NCBI RefSeq assembly: GCF_025399895.1
Contig: NZ_JAODUA010000013.1
Span: 124,001-188,000 of the forward strand
DNA length: 64,000 bases
Direction: 5' to 3'
From: Streptomyces sp. ASQP_92
GTDB taxonomy: Bacteria; Actinomycetota; Actinomycetes; Streptomycetales; Streptomycetaceae
Part shown: positions 7,459-16,557 of the stretch, piece by piece
Numbering within the stretch: the first letter of the stretch is position 1
Layout of the letters: each line of letters opens with the position of its first letter
The notes under the pieces: model-generated
Databases searched by the model: none
Told to the model about the DNA's origin: nothing
Seen by the model: only the letters and a program-made list of their open reading frames with translations
Position numbers and translations under genes: made by a program

Positions 7459-7697
7459 CCGTTCCCGGCGCTGTACGGCGGCTCTGCCGGGCGGGCCCGC
7501 ATGAGGGGCGCCTGCGAGGGGCCTGCGCGAGGGGCCCGTAGGTCAACTCGCTTGCGGGGAAGGCCGGTTGGGCCGGGGCTCGGCGAGTCCGGTCGGCGTC
7601 CGGGAGAGCGGGCAGGGAAGCGGGCGGGACGCGGGGACGCGGGCGGGACGGCGGGCGGGACGCGGGGAAGCGGGCGGGACAGCGGGCGGGCATGCAA
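7459..7697. repeat. Non-coding GCGGGAC-rich repeats
   Basis: The stretch up to 7832 holds no gene I can support. From about 7610 to 7690 it contains irregular direct repeats built from gcgggcgggac and gcgggga units. Open frames crossing it are Gly/Arg-rich artefacts of the skewed composition. Confidence 0.5.
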
Positions 7698-7741
7698 AAG
7701 GCGTTGCCCGATCGGCTCCCCAGCCGATCGGGCAACGCCTT
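7698..7741 (-). terminator. Terminator hairpin, 20-bp perfect stem
   Basis: Arms 7698-7717 and 7722-7741, loop cccc. It lies downstream of the minus-strand small gene that ends at 7833. It may also stop read-through from the tRNA cluster. Confidence 0.75.
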
Positions 7742-7832
7742 CTACTGCCGTCCGCCGCACCCCCGTCCCCACGGGGCTGAAAAGAGGCCGGATGTCCCGA
7801 CCCGGTCCGCTCTACCGGGTCCGGAGCGCCGC

Positions 7833-8042
7833 TCAGCGCCCCAACATCACGCCCACGGACGACGCCTGTGTGACCACCGCGTCCCAGCCACCGAAGACGA
7901 CGACGAGCAGGGCGGCCAGGGGAAGGACCATGGCCGTCGCCACCAAGGGGTGGCGCGGGCCGGAGCTGCGGGCACCGAACGCCGCGCTGTACGCCCTGCG
8001 TCCCCGCGTGCGGATGATCGTCCGCGCAGCCGTGTCCGCCAT
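7833..8042 (-). CDS. Small single-pass membrane protein
   Basis: 69 residues from the ATG at 8042, which has GGAGAGG upstream at good spacing; a second ATG at 8063 is less favoured. A basic N-terminus (IIRTRGRRAYSAAF) precedes one membrane helix (HPLVATAMVLPLAALLVVVFGGW). No recognised domain. The terminator at 7698-7741 follows it. Confidence 0.65.
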   Translation of the reverse strand: MADTAARTIIRTRGRRAYSAAFGARSSGPRHPLVATAMVLPLAALLVVVFGGWDAVVTQASSVGVMLGR

Positions 8043-8319
8043 GGTCCTCTCCTGTTCGCTCATCGGTCGGTTCGCCGATCGCGCCGCGTCGCATGCGTTG
8101 GTACTTCGCCTGCGCGGGTTCGGCGGTTGCGCTGGTCTGCCGGTTGTCGGTTTGCAGCGGCGGGCGTCTGACCTCGGGGGACGAGTGCATCACCCGCCGC
8201 TTGACTTCAACACTAGGGATCCTCGCGGCGCCGGACGTCATGCCCTCGTACCGATCCCCGGGCCTCCCAGGGGATGAGCCGTCGCCCCGCGCCTACTCCC
8301 CAGGGTGGAGACGGACCCC

Positions 8320-8598
8320 CTACGCCTTGGGGTCTTCCCGGAGGGGGCGGCCCTGCGCCCGGGCCTCGGCCTCCCCCACGTCCTGCCTCGGGACGGGCTG
8401 CTCCACCAGGGCGAGCACCCGGGTGGCCATGAAGCGGGCGGTGCGCACGACAGTGCCGCTGCGGGTGACTTCGCTCACTTCCACCACCCCGCGCCGGACC
8501 GCCGTCTCCACCCTGCGACCCGCCCGGCTTGCCACCACTTCGTACGTCCGGGTCGTGTCTCCCGCGTCCACCACTATCTCCACGCGGTCACCCTTCAT
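8320..8598 (-). CDS. Conserved small protein, unknown function
   Basis: 92 residues from the ATG at 8598, with AAGGGGG about 9 nt upstream. The first half looks like a small beta sheet (MKGDRVEIVVDAGDTTRTYEV, then ETAVRRGVVEVSEVTRSGTVV), and the C-terminus is charged and probably disordered (VGEAEARAQGRPLRED). No family recognised. It is divergent from the protein kinase gene, with about 190 nt between them. Confidence 0.65.
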   Translation of the reverse strand: MKGDRVEIVVDAGDTTRTYEVVASRAGRRVETAVRRGVVEVSEVTRSGTVVRTARFMATRVLALVEQPVPRQDVGEAEARAQGRPLREDPKA

Positions 8599-8791
8599 AG
8601 ATCCAAACCCCCTTCTGCGACGGACCGTTGAGATCTCGCACGGGGCAGCGGCCATGGATCCGCGGCCTGCTGACCACTCCTCAAGTTTCCCACCGGGCAC
8701 TGACAATCGCTCGGGCCGCGAGGGCGCGGCCTATGAGCACACCGGGCGACGGGTACGTAAGCTGTGCCCGTCAACAGGACTGGCAGCGGGG

Positions 8792-10075
8792 ATGAAAATG
8801 GCGATGATGCGGCTCCGGCGCGAGGACCCGCGTGTCGTCGGCTCGTTCAGGCTCCACCGGCGGCTCGGCGCGGGCGGCATGGGGGTCGTGTACCTCGGGT
8901 CCGACCGGCGCGGACAGCGGGTGGCCCTGAAGGTGATCCGGCCCGATCTCGCCGAGGACCAGGAGTTCCGGTCCCGGTTCGCCCGTGAGGTCTCGGCCGC
9001 GCGCCGGATCCGGGGCGGTTGCACGGCCCGCCTCGTGGCGGCCGACCTCGAGGCCGAGCGGCCCTGGTTCGCTACGCAGTACGTACCCGGGCCCTCCCTG
9101 CACGACAAGGTCGCGGAGGAGGGGCCGCTCGCGGCCGCCGACGCCGCCGCGATCGGGGCCGCGCTGTCGGAGGGGCTCGTGGCGGTGCACGAGGCCGGTG
9201 TCGTCCACCGCGACCTCAAGCCGTCCAACATCCTGCTGTCTCCGAAGGGGCCCAGGATCATCGACTTCGGCATCGCGTGGGCCACGGGTGCCTCGACGCT
9301 GACCCACGTCGGCACCGCGGTCGGCTCCCCCGGCTTCCTCGCGCCCGAGCAGGTACGCGGGGCGGCCGTCACCCCGGCCACCGACGTCTTCTCGCTGGGC
9401 GCGACGCTGGCGTACGCCGCGATGGGTGACTCGCCCTTCGGGCACGGCAGTTCCGAGGTGATGCTCTACCGCGTGGTGCACGAGGAGGCTCAGCTGCGCG
9501 GTGTTCCTGACGCGCTGGCGCCGCTCGTACGGGCCTGCCTGGCGAAGGATCCGGAAGAGCGTCCCAGCACGCTTCAGCTCTCGATGCGGCTCAAGGAGAT
9601 CGCGGCGCGGGAGGCGCAGGGGGGGTTGCACGGGCAGGGGGCGGAGGGGCGGCCGCCGGCCCAGCGTGAGCGGGTGGAGGTCGATCGGCTCGATCGGGCT
9701 GAGCGGCTTGAGCGGTTGGAGCGGCCTACGGGGCGGCTCGATGACCGTACGCAGCGGTACACCGAGGCCGGTCGGGATCGGGGTACCGGGGCGTCGGCCT
9801 CCCGTCCGGAGGGGCGGGGTGGTTCCGTGCCCCGTACGGGGGGTTCGCGTACGGGGGGGTCGGCTACGGGCGGGGCACGTCCGGGGAGCTCGCGTACGGG
9901 GGGTTCGCGTGGCACCGGCTCGCGGCCCGGGCGGCCGGGCACCCGGACCGGGGCGCGCACGTCGGGCGGAGGGCTGCGGCCCGCCAACCCGCGGCTGCTG
10001 CGGCAGCGGCTTACCGTGTTCGTGCTGGTGACGTTGATCGTGTTGCTCGGGATTGCTGCGGTCAAGCAGTTCTGA
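8792..10075 (+). CDS. Membrane-anchored serine/threonine protein kinase
   Basis: A Hanks-type kinase. The glycine loop LGAGGMGVVYLG and the ATP-binding lysine (VALKVIRP, about residue 48) are followed by the catalytic loop VHRDLKPSNILL and DFG in IIDFGIA, then GTAVGSPGFLAPEQ as activation and APE segment. The kinase domain ends near residue 280. A ~120-residue linker rich in Arg, Gly, Ser and Thr follows (TGGSRTGG-type repeats), then a single C-terminal membrane helix (VFVLVTLIVLLGIAAV), with no extracellular sensor. The open frame extends to 8093, but 8792 (MKMAMM) with the preceding AGCGGGG is the likely start; 8798 is close behind. Confidence 0.93.
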   Translation: MKMAMMRLRREDPRVVGSFRLHRRLGAGGMGVVYLGSDRRGQRVALKVIRPDLAEDQEFRSRFAREVSAARRIRGGCTARLVAADLEAERPWFATQYVPGPSLHDKVAEEGPLAAADAAAIGAALSEGLVAVHEAGVVHRDLKPSNILLSPKGPRIIDFGIAWATGASTLTHVGTAVGSPGFLAPEQVRGAAVTPATDVFSLGATLAYAAMGDSPFGHGSSEVMLYRVVHEEAQLRGVPDALAPLVRACLAKDPEERPSTLQLSMRLKEIAAREAQGGLHGQGAEGRPPAQRERVEVDRLDRAERLERLERPTGRLDDRTQRYTEAGRDRGTGASASRPEGRGGSVPRTGGSRTGGSATGGARPGSSRTGGSRGTGSRPGRPGTRTGARTSGGGLRPANPRLLRQRLTVFVLVTLIVLLGIAAVKQF

Positions 10076-10132
10076 GGGTTCTGGTGGGTTGCGGGGGGCC
10101 CGCTGGTGGTTCGGCTGCGGGTTGTGTGGGGT

Positions 10133-10380
10133 TGCTCGCGCAGTTCCTCGCGCCCCTATAGGGCGTGCTGCTCGGCGGGGCCGTGTAGCCGGGCTCTGCT
10201 TCCCCGGGGCGGGGCGGGTGTTCGGGTGCGGATCGTGCGGGGTGCTCGCGCAGTTCCCCGCGCCCCTCAAGGGCATGCGGCTCGGCGGGGCCGTGTAGCC
10301 GGGCTCTGCTTCCCCGGGGCGGGTGTTCGGGTGCGTGCCGTGGTTGGTTGCTCGCGCAGTTCCTCGCGCCCCTCAAGGGC
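10133..10380. repeat. Three copies of the GCGCAGTTCCTCGCGCCCCT repeat with ~110-bp duplication
   Basis: The 323-nt gap after the kinase holds the element ctcgcgcagttccycgcgcccc at about 10136, 10246 and 10361. A second shared block, ctcggcggggccgtgtagcc and what follows, is at 10171 and 10280, so most of the gap is a ~110-bp direct duplication. The same core occurs at 26148-26280 and 54411-54550. It contains no credible gene. Confidence 0.8.
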
Positions 10381-10398
10381 ACGTCCTCGCCCGGGGGG

Positions 10399-11217
10399 TC
10401 AGGGGGTTGGGGTGCCTGTTGCTACGGCGTAGAAGGCCACTGCCGCTGCCGCTCCCACGTTCAGGGAGTCGACCCCGTGGGCCATCGGGATGCGGACCCA
10501 CTCGTCGGCCGCCACCAGGGCCTGGGTCGAGAGGCCGTCGCCCTCGGCGCCCAGCATCAGGGCCACCTTGTCGAGCTGGTGGGGGGCCGCCTCCTCGATG
10601 CTGGAGGCCTTTTCGTCGGGGGTCAGGGCCAGCAGGCGGTAGCCGGCGCCGCGGACCGTCTCCAGGCCCTTGGGCCACGACTCCAGACGGGCGTACGGGA
10701 CGGAGAAGACCGCGCCCATCGACACCTTCACCGAGCGCCGGTACAGGGGGTCCGCGCAGTCCGGGGACAGCAGGACCGCGTCCATGCCCAGGGCCGCCGC
10801 GCTGCGGAAGATCGCGCCGATGTTGGTGTGGTCGTTGACCGCCTCCATCACCACCACCCGGCGCGCGGCGGCCAGGAGCTCGTCCGAGGCCGGAAGCGGC
10901 TTGCGCTGCATCGAGGCGAGCGCGCCCCGGTGCACGTGGTAGCCGGTGACGCGTTCGGCCAGGTCCGGGCTGACCGCGTACACCGGCGCCGGGAGCTCGT
11001 CGATGACGTCCCTCATGACGTCGACCCACTTGGCCGAGAGCAGCATCGAGCGCATCTCGTAGCCGGCGTCCTTGGCCCGTCTGATGACCTTCTCGCCCTC
11101 GGCGATGAAGAGGCCTTCGGCGGGCTCGCGGCGGCGCCGCAGCTCCACGTCGGTCAGGCCCGTGTAGTCGCGCAGTCGCGGGTCGTCGGGGTCGGTGACG
11201 GTGATGAGATCGGCCAC
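10399..11217 (-). CDS. SpoU/TrmH family RNA 2'-O-methyltransferase
   Basis: 272 residues, ATG start. SPOUT knot motifs are intact: motif 1 NDHTNIGAIFRSAAALGMDA, motif 2 ALMLGAEGDGLS, motif 3 VRIPMAHGVDSLNVGAAAAV. The N-terminal ~100 residues look like the substrate-binding domain of TrmH/RlmB-type enzymes (EGLFIAEGEKVIRRA). It would methylate a ribose 2'-OH in tRNA or rRNA using AdoMet through the trefoil knot; the site cannot be predicted. A second SPOUT enzyme lies at 53451-54305. Confidence 0.92.
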   Translation of the reverse strand: MADLITVTDPDDPRLRDYTGLTDVELRRRREPAEGLFIAEGEKVIRRAKDAGYEMRSMLLSAKWVDVMRDVIDELPAPVYAVSPDLAERVTGYHVHRGALASMQRKPLPASDELLAAARRVVVMEAVNDHTNIGAIFRSAAALGMDAVLLSPDCADPLYRRSVKVSMGAVFSVPYARLESWPKGLETVRGAGYRLLALTPDEKASSIEEAAPHQLDKVALMLGAEGDGLSTQALVAADEWVRIPMAHGVDSLNVGAAAAVAFYAVATGTPTP

Positions 11218-11333
11218 AGGGTGATACTGCCTTGTCCTGGGTGGGGTGCCAACGGCTGGGACGGAGATCCGGCGCCGGTGGTCGTGGGTGGGGATGCCCG
11301 CCCCTGGGCGCTCATGGGCGGGCGTACGCGGCG

Positions 11334-12554
11334 CTACGGGCGGGGGTTCACCGCGACGACGTCACCGATGACGATGACCGCCGGAGGCTTGACCGCCTCG
11401 GCCCTGACGACCTCGCCGACCGTTCCCAGGGTGGCGTCCACGCGGCGCTGGGCGGCGGTGGTGCCCTCCTGGACGAGGGCGACCGGGGTGGACGGGTTCT
11501 TGCCGTGGGCGACGAGGGCTCCGGCGATCGCGCCGATCTTGTCGACGCCCATCAGGATCACCAGGGTGCCGCGCAGTTGGGCCAGCGACTTCCAGTCGAC
11601 GAGTGAGCGCTCGTCGTCCGGGGCCACATGGCCGCTGACCACGGTGAACTCGTGCGCCACCCCCCGGTGGGTGACCGGGATGCCGGCCGCGCCCGGCACC
11701 GAGATGGAGCTGGAGATGCCGGGCACCACCGTGCAGGCGATGCCGGCCTCGGCGAGCGCCTGGAGTTCCTCCATGCCGCGCCCGAAGACGTAGGGGTCGC
11801 CGCCCTTGAGCCGCACGACCGCCTTGCCCGCCTTGGCGTGCTCGATCAGCGCGTTGTTGATGGCCTCCTGCGCCATGAACCGCCCGTAGGGGATCTTCGC
11901 GGCGTCGATGACCTCGACGTGCGGGGGGAGTTCGTCGAGCAGGTCGCGGGGGCCGAGCCGGTCGGCGATGACGACGTCCGCCTCGGCCAGCAGCCTGCGG
12001 CCGCGCACGGTGATCAGGTCCGGGTCGCCGGGGCCGCCGCCGACCAGGGCGACACCGGGGGTGCGGGTGCGCTGCTGCGGGGCGACCAGGGTGCCGTCGC
12101 GCAGGCCCTCGACGACGGCGTCGCGGATGGCGGCGGAGCGCCGCGGGTCGGGGGTGTCCGTGGTGAGCACGGCGACGGTGACGCCCTCGGAGCGGCCGGT
12201 GGCCGGGGTCCAGGCGGTGGCGGCGGTCGCGTCGTCGGAGCGTACGCACCAGACGCGGAAGCGCTCGGCCTCGGCCGAGATGCGCGCGTTGGCCTCGGCG
12301 TCGGCGGTGGCGACCAGGGCGTACCAGGCGTCCGCGAGGTCGCCGTCGGCGAAGCGGCGGCGCTCCCAGCGGATCTCGCCGGCGTCCGCCATCGCCTCGA
12401 CGGAGGGGGTGGCGCTCGGGGAGACCAGGGTGACGTCGGCTCCGGCGGCGATGAGGGCCGGCAGCCGGCGCTGGGCGACCTGGCCGCCGCCGACGACGAC
12501 GACGCGGCGGCCGGTGAGGCGAAGGCCTACGGGGTACGCGGGGTGTTCGACCAT
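11334..12554 (-). CDS. cobA: Uroporphyrinogen-III C-methyltransferase with precorrin-2 dehydrogenase domain
   Basis: 406 residues from the ATG at 12554 (GAGGAG about 11 nt upstream). Residues 1-150 form a Rossmann domain like CysG-N/Met8 (VVVVGGGQVAQRRLPAL) for NAD-dependent precorrin-2 oxidation. Residues ~165-405 are the SUMT tetrapyrrole methylase (VALVGGGPGDPDLITVRG, then VVRLKGGDPYVFGRG and VPGISSSISVPGAAGIP). It methylates C2 and C7 of uroporphyrinogen III, feeding siroheme and cobalamin. Downstream of cobT on the same strand but behind a hairpin at 12678-12706, so partly uncoupled. Confidence 0.93.
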   Translation of the reverse strand: MVEHPAYPVGLRLTGRRVVVVGGGQVAQRRLPALIAAGADVTLVSPSATPSVEAMADAGEIRWERRRFADGDLADAWYALVATADAEANARISAEAERFRVWCVRSDDATAATAWTPATGRSEGVTVAVLTTDTPDPRRSAAIRDAVVEGLRDGTLVAPQQRTRTPGVALVGGGPGDPDLITVRGRRLLAEADVVIADRLGPRDLLDELPPHVEVIDAAKIPYGRFMAQEAINNALIEHAKAGKAVVRLKGGDPYVFGRGMEELQALAEAGIACTVVPGISSSISVPGAAGIPVTHRGVAHEFTVVSGHVAPDDERSLVDWKSLAQLRGTLVILMGVDKIGAIAGALVAHGKNPSTPVALVQEGTTAAQRRVDATLGTVGEVVRAEAVKPPAVIVIGDVVAVNPRP

Positions 12555-12677
12555 GGCGGCGGTGCTCCTCGGGCGGAGTGACGTGCGGTGAGCCGCTGCG
12601 GCGGTGAAGCGGCTGGTGGGAGGGGGTACGCGATCCCGCGGACAGCCTAAGGGGCGGGCGGGTGGTGCGGCACGAGT

Positions 12678-12706
12678 GGGGGCCGGGGTCTGTGACCCCG
12701 GCCCCC
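12678..12706 (-). terminator. Terminator between cobT and cobA
   Basis: 13-bp perfect stem (12678-12690 with 12694-12706) and a 3-nt loop, 17 nt after the cobT stop. Confidence 0.75.
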
Positions 12707-12722
12707 CGCTCATGCGTACGGG

Positions 12723-15700
12723 CTACTTCTCGGTGACGCCCGCCGAGTCGAACGTGGCGACCTCGTGCATCGCGCGGGCCACGCTCTGCACCACCGGGAG
12801 GGCGAGCAGGGCGCCGGTGCCTTCGCCGAGGCGGAGGTCGAGGTCGACCAGGGGGCGCAGGCCCAGCTTGTTGAGGGCGGCCGCGTGGCCGGGTTCGGCG
12901 CTGCGGTGGCCCGCGATGCAGGCGGACAGCACCTCGGGGGCGATGGCGCGGGCGACCAGGGCGGCCGCTCCCGTGCTGACGCCGTCCAGGATCACCGGCG
13001 TACGCAGCGAGGCGCCGCCGAGCAGGAAGCCGACCAGGGCCGCGTGCTCCAGGCCGCCGACCGCGGCGAGCACGCCGATCGGGTCGGCCGGGTCCGGCTG
13101 GTGCAGTTCGAGGGCGCGGCGGACGACATCGACCTTGCGGGCGTGCGTCTCGTCGTTGATGCCGGTGCCCCGGCCGGTGACCTCGGCCGGGTCGACGCCG
13201 GTGTACAGGGAGATCAGGATGGCCGACACCGTGGTGTTGGCGATGCCCATCTCACCCGTCAGAAGCGCCTTGTTGCCGGCCGCCACCAGATCGCGGGCGG
13301 TCTCGATGCCGACCTCGATGGCCGCGATCGCCTCCTCGCGGGTCATCGCGGGACCGGTCGTCATGTCGGCCGTGCCCGGGCGCACCTTGCGGGGCAACAG
13401 GCCCGGGGTGGCCGGGAGTTCGGAGGCGACGCCCACGTCGATGACGCACACCTCGGCGCCCACCTGGTTGGCGAAGGCGTTGCAGACCGCGCCGCCGCCG
13501 AGGAAGTTGGCGACCATCTGGCCGGTGACTTCCTGGGGCCAGGGGGTGACGCCCTGGGCGTGCACCCCGTGGTCCCCCGCGAAGATCGCGACGGCCGCGG
13601 GCTCCGGGATCGGCGGCGGACACTTGCGGGACAGGCCGCTGAGCTGCGCGGAGATGATCTCCAGCATGCCGAGCGCACCGGCCGGCTTGGTCATCCGCTT
13701 CTGCCGCTCCCAGGCCTCGCCGAGCGCCTTGGCGTCCAGCGGGCGGATGCCGGCGACGGTCTCCTGGAGCAGGTCGTGCGGGTCCTCGCCGGGCAGCGCG
13801 CGGCGGCCGTACGTCTCCTCGTGGACGACCCAGGACAGCGGGCGGCGCTTGGACCAGCCCGCCTGCATCAGCTCGGGCTCCTCCGGGAACTCGTCCACGT
13901 AGCCGACGCAGAGGTAGGCCACGACTTCGAGGTGCTCGGGCAGTCCGAGGGCGCGCACCATCTCGCGCTCGTCGAAGAAGGAGACCCAGCCGACGCCGAG
14001 GCCCTCGGCGCGGGCCGCGAGCCACAGGTTCTCGACGGCGAGCGCCGAGGAGTACGGGGCCATCTGCGGCTGGGTGTAGCGGCCCAGGGTGTGCCGGCCG
14101 CCCCGGGTCGGGTCCGCGGTGACGACGATGTTCACCGGGGTGTCGAGGATGGCCTCGATCTTCAGTTCCTTGAACTGCTTGGCCCGGCCCTTGGGCAGCG
14201 ACTTGGCGTACGCCTCGCGCTGGCGCTGGGCGAGTTCGTGCATGGTGCGGCGGGTCTCGGCGGACCGGATGACCACGAAGTCCCAGGGCTGCGAGTGTCC
14301 GACGGAGGGCGCGGTGTGGGCCGCCTCCAGGACGCGGAGCAGCACCTCGTGCGGGATGGGGTCGCCGCGGAAGCCGTTGCGGATGTCGCGGCGCTCGCGC
14401 ATGACGCGCAGGACGGCCTCGCGTTCGGCGTCGTCGTAGGCCGGGGCTGCGGGCGCCTGCTCGGGCACCTCGACGGCCTCGGCGACCTGCTCGGCGGCGG
14501 GCGCCTCCGGCTCGGCCGAGGGGGCGGCGGGCTCGGGCTCCGGTGCGGCGGACGGCTGGGGCGCGACGATCACTTCGAGGGGCTCGTCCGGCACGGACAT
14601 GGCCTCGGAGACGACGGGAGCGGCCACCGGAGCCTCTTCGGGGGCCGCCGCCGGAACGGCGACGGACTGCTCGGCGGCTTCCTGCTGTCCCGGCTGCTCC
14701 TGCTGCGGTACGAGCACGGGCTCGGGCGCCTGGACGGGCTCGGCGACGGGCACCTGCGCCGTCTCGGGTGCCGGCACCTCGGCGGCGGGCTCGGCCGGGC
14801 TCGCCTGCTGCGGCGTCTGCTCGGCCACTGCGGCCTGCGGCACGCGCAGGGCCACGTGCGTGGCGGCCTGGCTCTGCGGCGCGGCCTCCTCGACGACGGG
14901 CGGTACGGCGACGGGCTGTTCGGCGACGGGCTCGACCGCCACGGGCTGCTGCGGGAGCGGCGCCTCGACGACGGGCTCGGCCACGGCCTGCTCGGCGGGC
15001 CCGGGCTCGCCCACGACCGGCTCGGGCGTGACGGGCTCGGCGGTGGCGGTCTCGGCCTGAGCCGGCTCGGTCACGATCGGCTCGGCGGACGCGGGTTCGT
15101 CGGCGACCGGCGCCGCCGGGGCGGCCTGCTGCTCGGCGACCGGTTCCGGCGCTGCCTGTTCCGCGACGGCCTGTTCGGCCACCGGGGCCTCGGCGGTGGC
15201 GGATCCGGCCCCGACCGGGGCGACGAACCCGGCGGGAGCGGCCTGCTCGGGCTGAGCGGCCGGCGGTACGGGCTCGGCGGCCATCGGCACGTCCTGCGCC
15301 ACAGGCTCCTGGGGCACGTCCTGCGCGGGCGCGGCCGTGGCCGGCGCGAGGTGGGGGCCGGTCGGAACGGACCCCTCCACGGGCACGAACTGGCCGACGG
15401 GCTGCGGCTGTTCGGGCTGCCGCGCCATCTGCTGGGCGGCCTGCCGCGGCGCCTGCTGGGCGACGAGCTGGTCCACGAGGAGCGCGGGCTGGGCAAGGGC
15501 CTGTGCCTGCGCCGCGTGTTCGGCGCCCTGGTGCTGGGCGCCCGAAGTGGCGGCCTGCCCAGCGAACTCCTCGAACTCCTCGGGGACGACCGTTTCTGCA
15601 GGGGGCATGGGGGTGTTGAGCGAGGCGTGCGGCGCCGAACGCTGCTGAGGCGTCCATGCCATTCCGGGCCCCGGCGGGAGGTCCCCGAACTGCGGTCCCG

Positions 15701-16217
15701 GCGCCTGGGCGGCCGGCTCCTCGCGCGGGATGTCCAGGTATTCGGGGCCCGTGGTCGCGGGCCCCTGGGTGCGCGCGGCCGTCGGGTTGCCCGGCGTTCC
15801 GGCCGGGCCGCGGTCGGCGAGGGAGCGTACGACGCCCCCGGAGGCGTCCGGGACCTGCGGGCCGAGGTGCAGGGGGCGGCGGGACGGCGGCGGGGTGGTG
15901 GCCGCGGGCGCCTGGGCCGCGCGGGCGCCGCCGAGTTCCACCGAGCCGGTGTCGCGGCCGCCGGCCTCGTGCGCGCCTGGCTCGGCGCGGCCGGGCGCCT
16001 GGGCCATGACGGGAGCGGGGGCGGGCGCGGACTGCGGGTCGATCCAGGCGCCCTGGGCGCCCGGCATCAGCAGCAGATCGTCGTCGTCCACGGGGTTCAC
16101 CGAACTGTCTGCGGGATCGAGGAAGGTGTAGGCGCCGGGAGCGGGGAAGCCCGGCTGTTCCACCATGCCTGCGTTCTCCGGCAGTCCCTCGCCCGGGACC
16201 TGGCCGGTGTCAGTCAT
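12723..16217 (-). CDS. cobT: Fusion: disordered N-terminus, BluB-type DMB synthase, CobT phosphoribosyltransferase
   Basis: 1164 residues, ATG with GAGGGG upstream. Residues 1 to ~590 are low-complexity, dominated by Pro, Ala, Glu, Gln and Val with AEPV-like repeats. Residues ~594-810 are a nitroreductase-fold BluB domain (RERRDIRNGFRGDPIPHE, SVGHSQPWDFVVI, EGLGVGWVSFF), which cleaves FMNH2 to 5,6-dimethylbenzimidazole. Residues ~824-1164 are CobT: GDHGVHAQGVTPWPQ, GEMGIANTTVSA, and LRLGEGTGALLALPVV with the catalytic Glu. CobT attaches DMB to nicotinate mononucleotide to form the lower ligand of B12. The fusion would pass DMB directly. No cobalamin riboswitch is seen in the 340 nt upstream. 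Confidence 0.93.
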   Translation of the reverse strand: MTDTGQVPGEGLPENAGMVEQPGFPAPGAYTFLDPADSSVNPVDDDDLLLMPGAQGAWIDPQSAPAPAPVMAQAPGRAEPGAHEAGGRDTGSVELGGARAAQAPAATTPPPSRRPLHLGPQVPDASGGVVRSLADRGPAGTPGNPTAARTQGPATTGPEYLDIPREEPAAQAPGPQFGDLPPGPGMAWTPQQRSAPHASLNTPMPPAETVVPEEFEEFAGQAATSGAQHQGAEHAAQAQALAQPALLVDQLVAQQAPRQAAQQMARQPEQPQPVGQFVPVEGSVPTGPHLAPATAAPAQDVPQEPVAQDVPMAAEPVPPAAQPEQAAPAGFVAPVGAGSATAEAPVAEQAVAEQAAPEPVAEQQAAPAAPVADEPASAEPIVTEPAQAETATAEPVTPEPVVGEPGPAEQAVAEPVVEAPLPQQPVAVEPVAEQPVAVPPVVEEAAPQSQAATHVALRVPQAAVAEQTPQQASPAEPAAEVPAPETAQVPVAEPVQAPEPVLVPQQEQPGQQEAAEQSVAVPAAAPEEAPVAAPVVSEAMSVPDEPLEVIVAPQPSAAPEPEPAAPSAEPEAPAAEQVAEAVEVPEQAPAAPAYDDAEREAVLRVMRERRDIRNGFRGDPIPHEVLLRVLEAAHTAPSVGHSQPWDFVVIRSAETRRTMHELAQRQREAYAKSLPKGRAKQFKELKIEAILDTPVNIVVTADPTRGGRHTLGRYTQPQMAPYSSALAVENLWLAARAEGLGVGWVSFFDEREMVRALGLPEHLEVVAYLCVGYVDEFPEEPELMQAGWSKRRPLSWVVHEETYGRRALPGEDPHDLLQETVAGIRPLDAKALGEAWERQKRMTKPAGALGMLEIISAQLSGLSRKCPPPIPEPAAVAIFAGDHGVHAQGVTPWPQEVTGQMVANFLGGGAVCNAFANQVGAEVCVIDVGVASELPATPGLLPRKVRPGTADMTTGPAMTREEAIAAIEVGIETARDLVAAGNKALLTGEMGIANTTVSAILISLYTGVDPAEVTGRGTGINDETHARKVDVVRRALELHQPDPADPIGVLAAVGGLEHAALVGFLLGGASLRTPVILDGVSTGAAALVARAIAPEVLSACIAGHRSAEPGHAAALNKLGLRPLVDLDLRLGEGTGALLALPVVQSVARAMHEVATFDSAGVTEK

Positions 16218-16557
16218 GCGTACCCCTCGCCCATCTGTAGTGCTCCTTCGGCCTGCGCCCGGGGAGCCGCGCTCATGTCACGCGCGGCACCCGTCGCTCG
16301 CGACGAGTGCGCCGCGCGGTGGCGAGCGGCCCGCAGGCGTCAACGACACCATGCATTGTCGCGGGCCTTCGCCGCCGTGGCGGTCAGTCTCGGCCACGGA
16401 CCGTGTGGGCTGCGCCACGTTGCGCGTCCCCCGGATGTGCCGTACCGCCGACGGCGCCAAAGGGGGCCCCTTTTCCGGCCCTTGACGAGGTGAGCGCCGA
16501 ACGGCCGGGTGCGGTACAACGATCGGCCAGCCTACCCCCCGCGACGCGCCGGAGGAG
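16218..16557. other. Gap upstream of cobT with no gene
   Basis: About 340 nt between cobL and cobT. No credible coding sequence; the cobT promoter probably lies here. A TAGGCT hexamer on the minus strand near 16530 is a weak -10 candidate. I looked for a B12 box and riboswitch core on the minus strand and did not find one. Confidence 0.4.

Noticed and set aside
7560-7690. CRISPR-like array in GCGGGAC repeats
   Set aside because: Units are irregular and short, with no spacers of constant length; low-complexity sequence only.
12765-16493. 1242-residue open frame on the plus strand opposite cobT
   Set aside because: It is the antisense shadow of the BluB-CobT gene, with Gly/Leu/Arg-rich content and no domain.
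16218-16557. Cobalamin riboswitch upstream of cobT
   Set aside because: Neither the B12 box nor the conserved core could be found on the minus strand.
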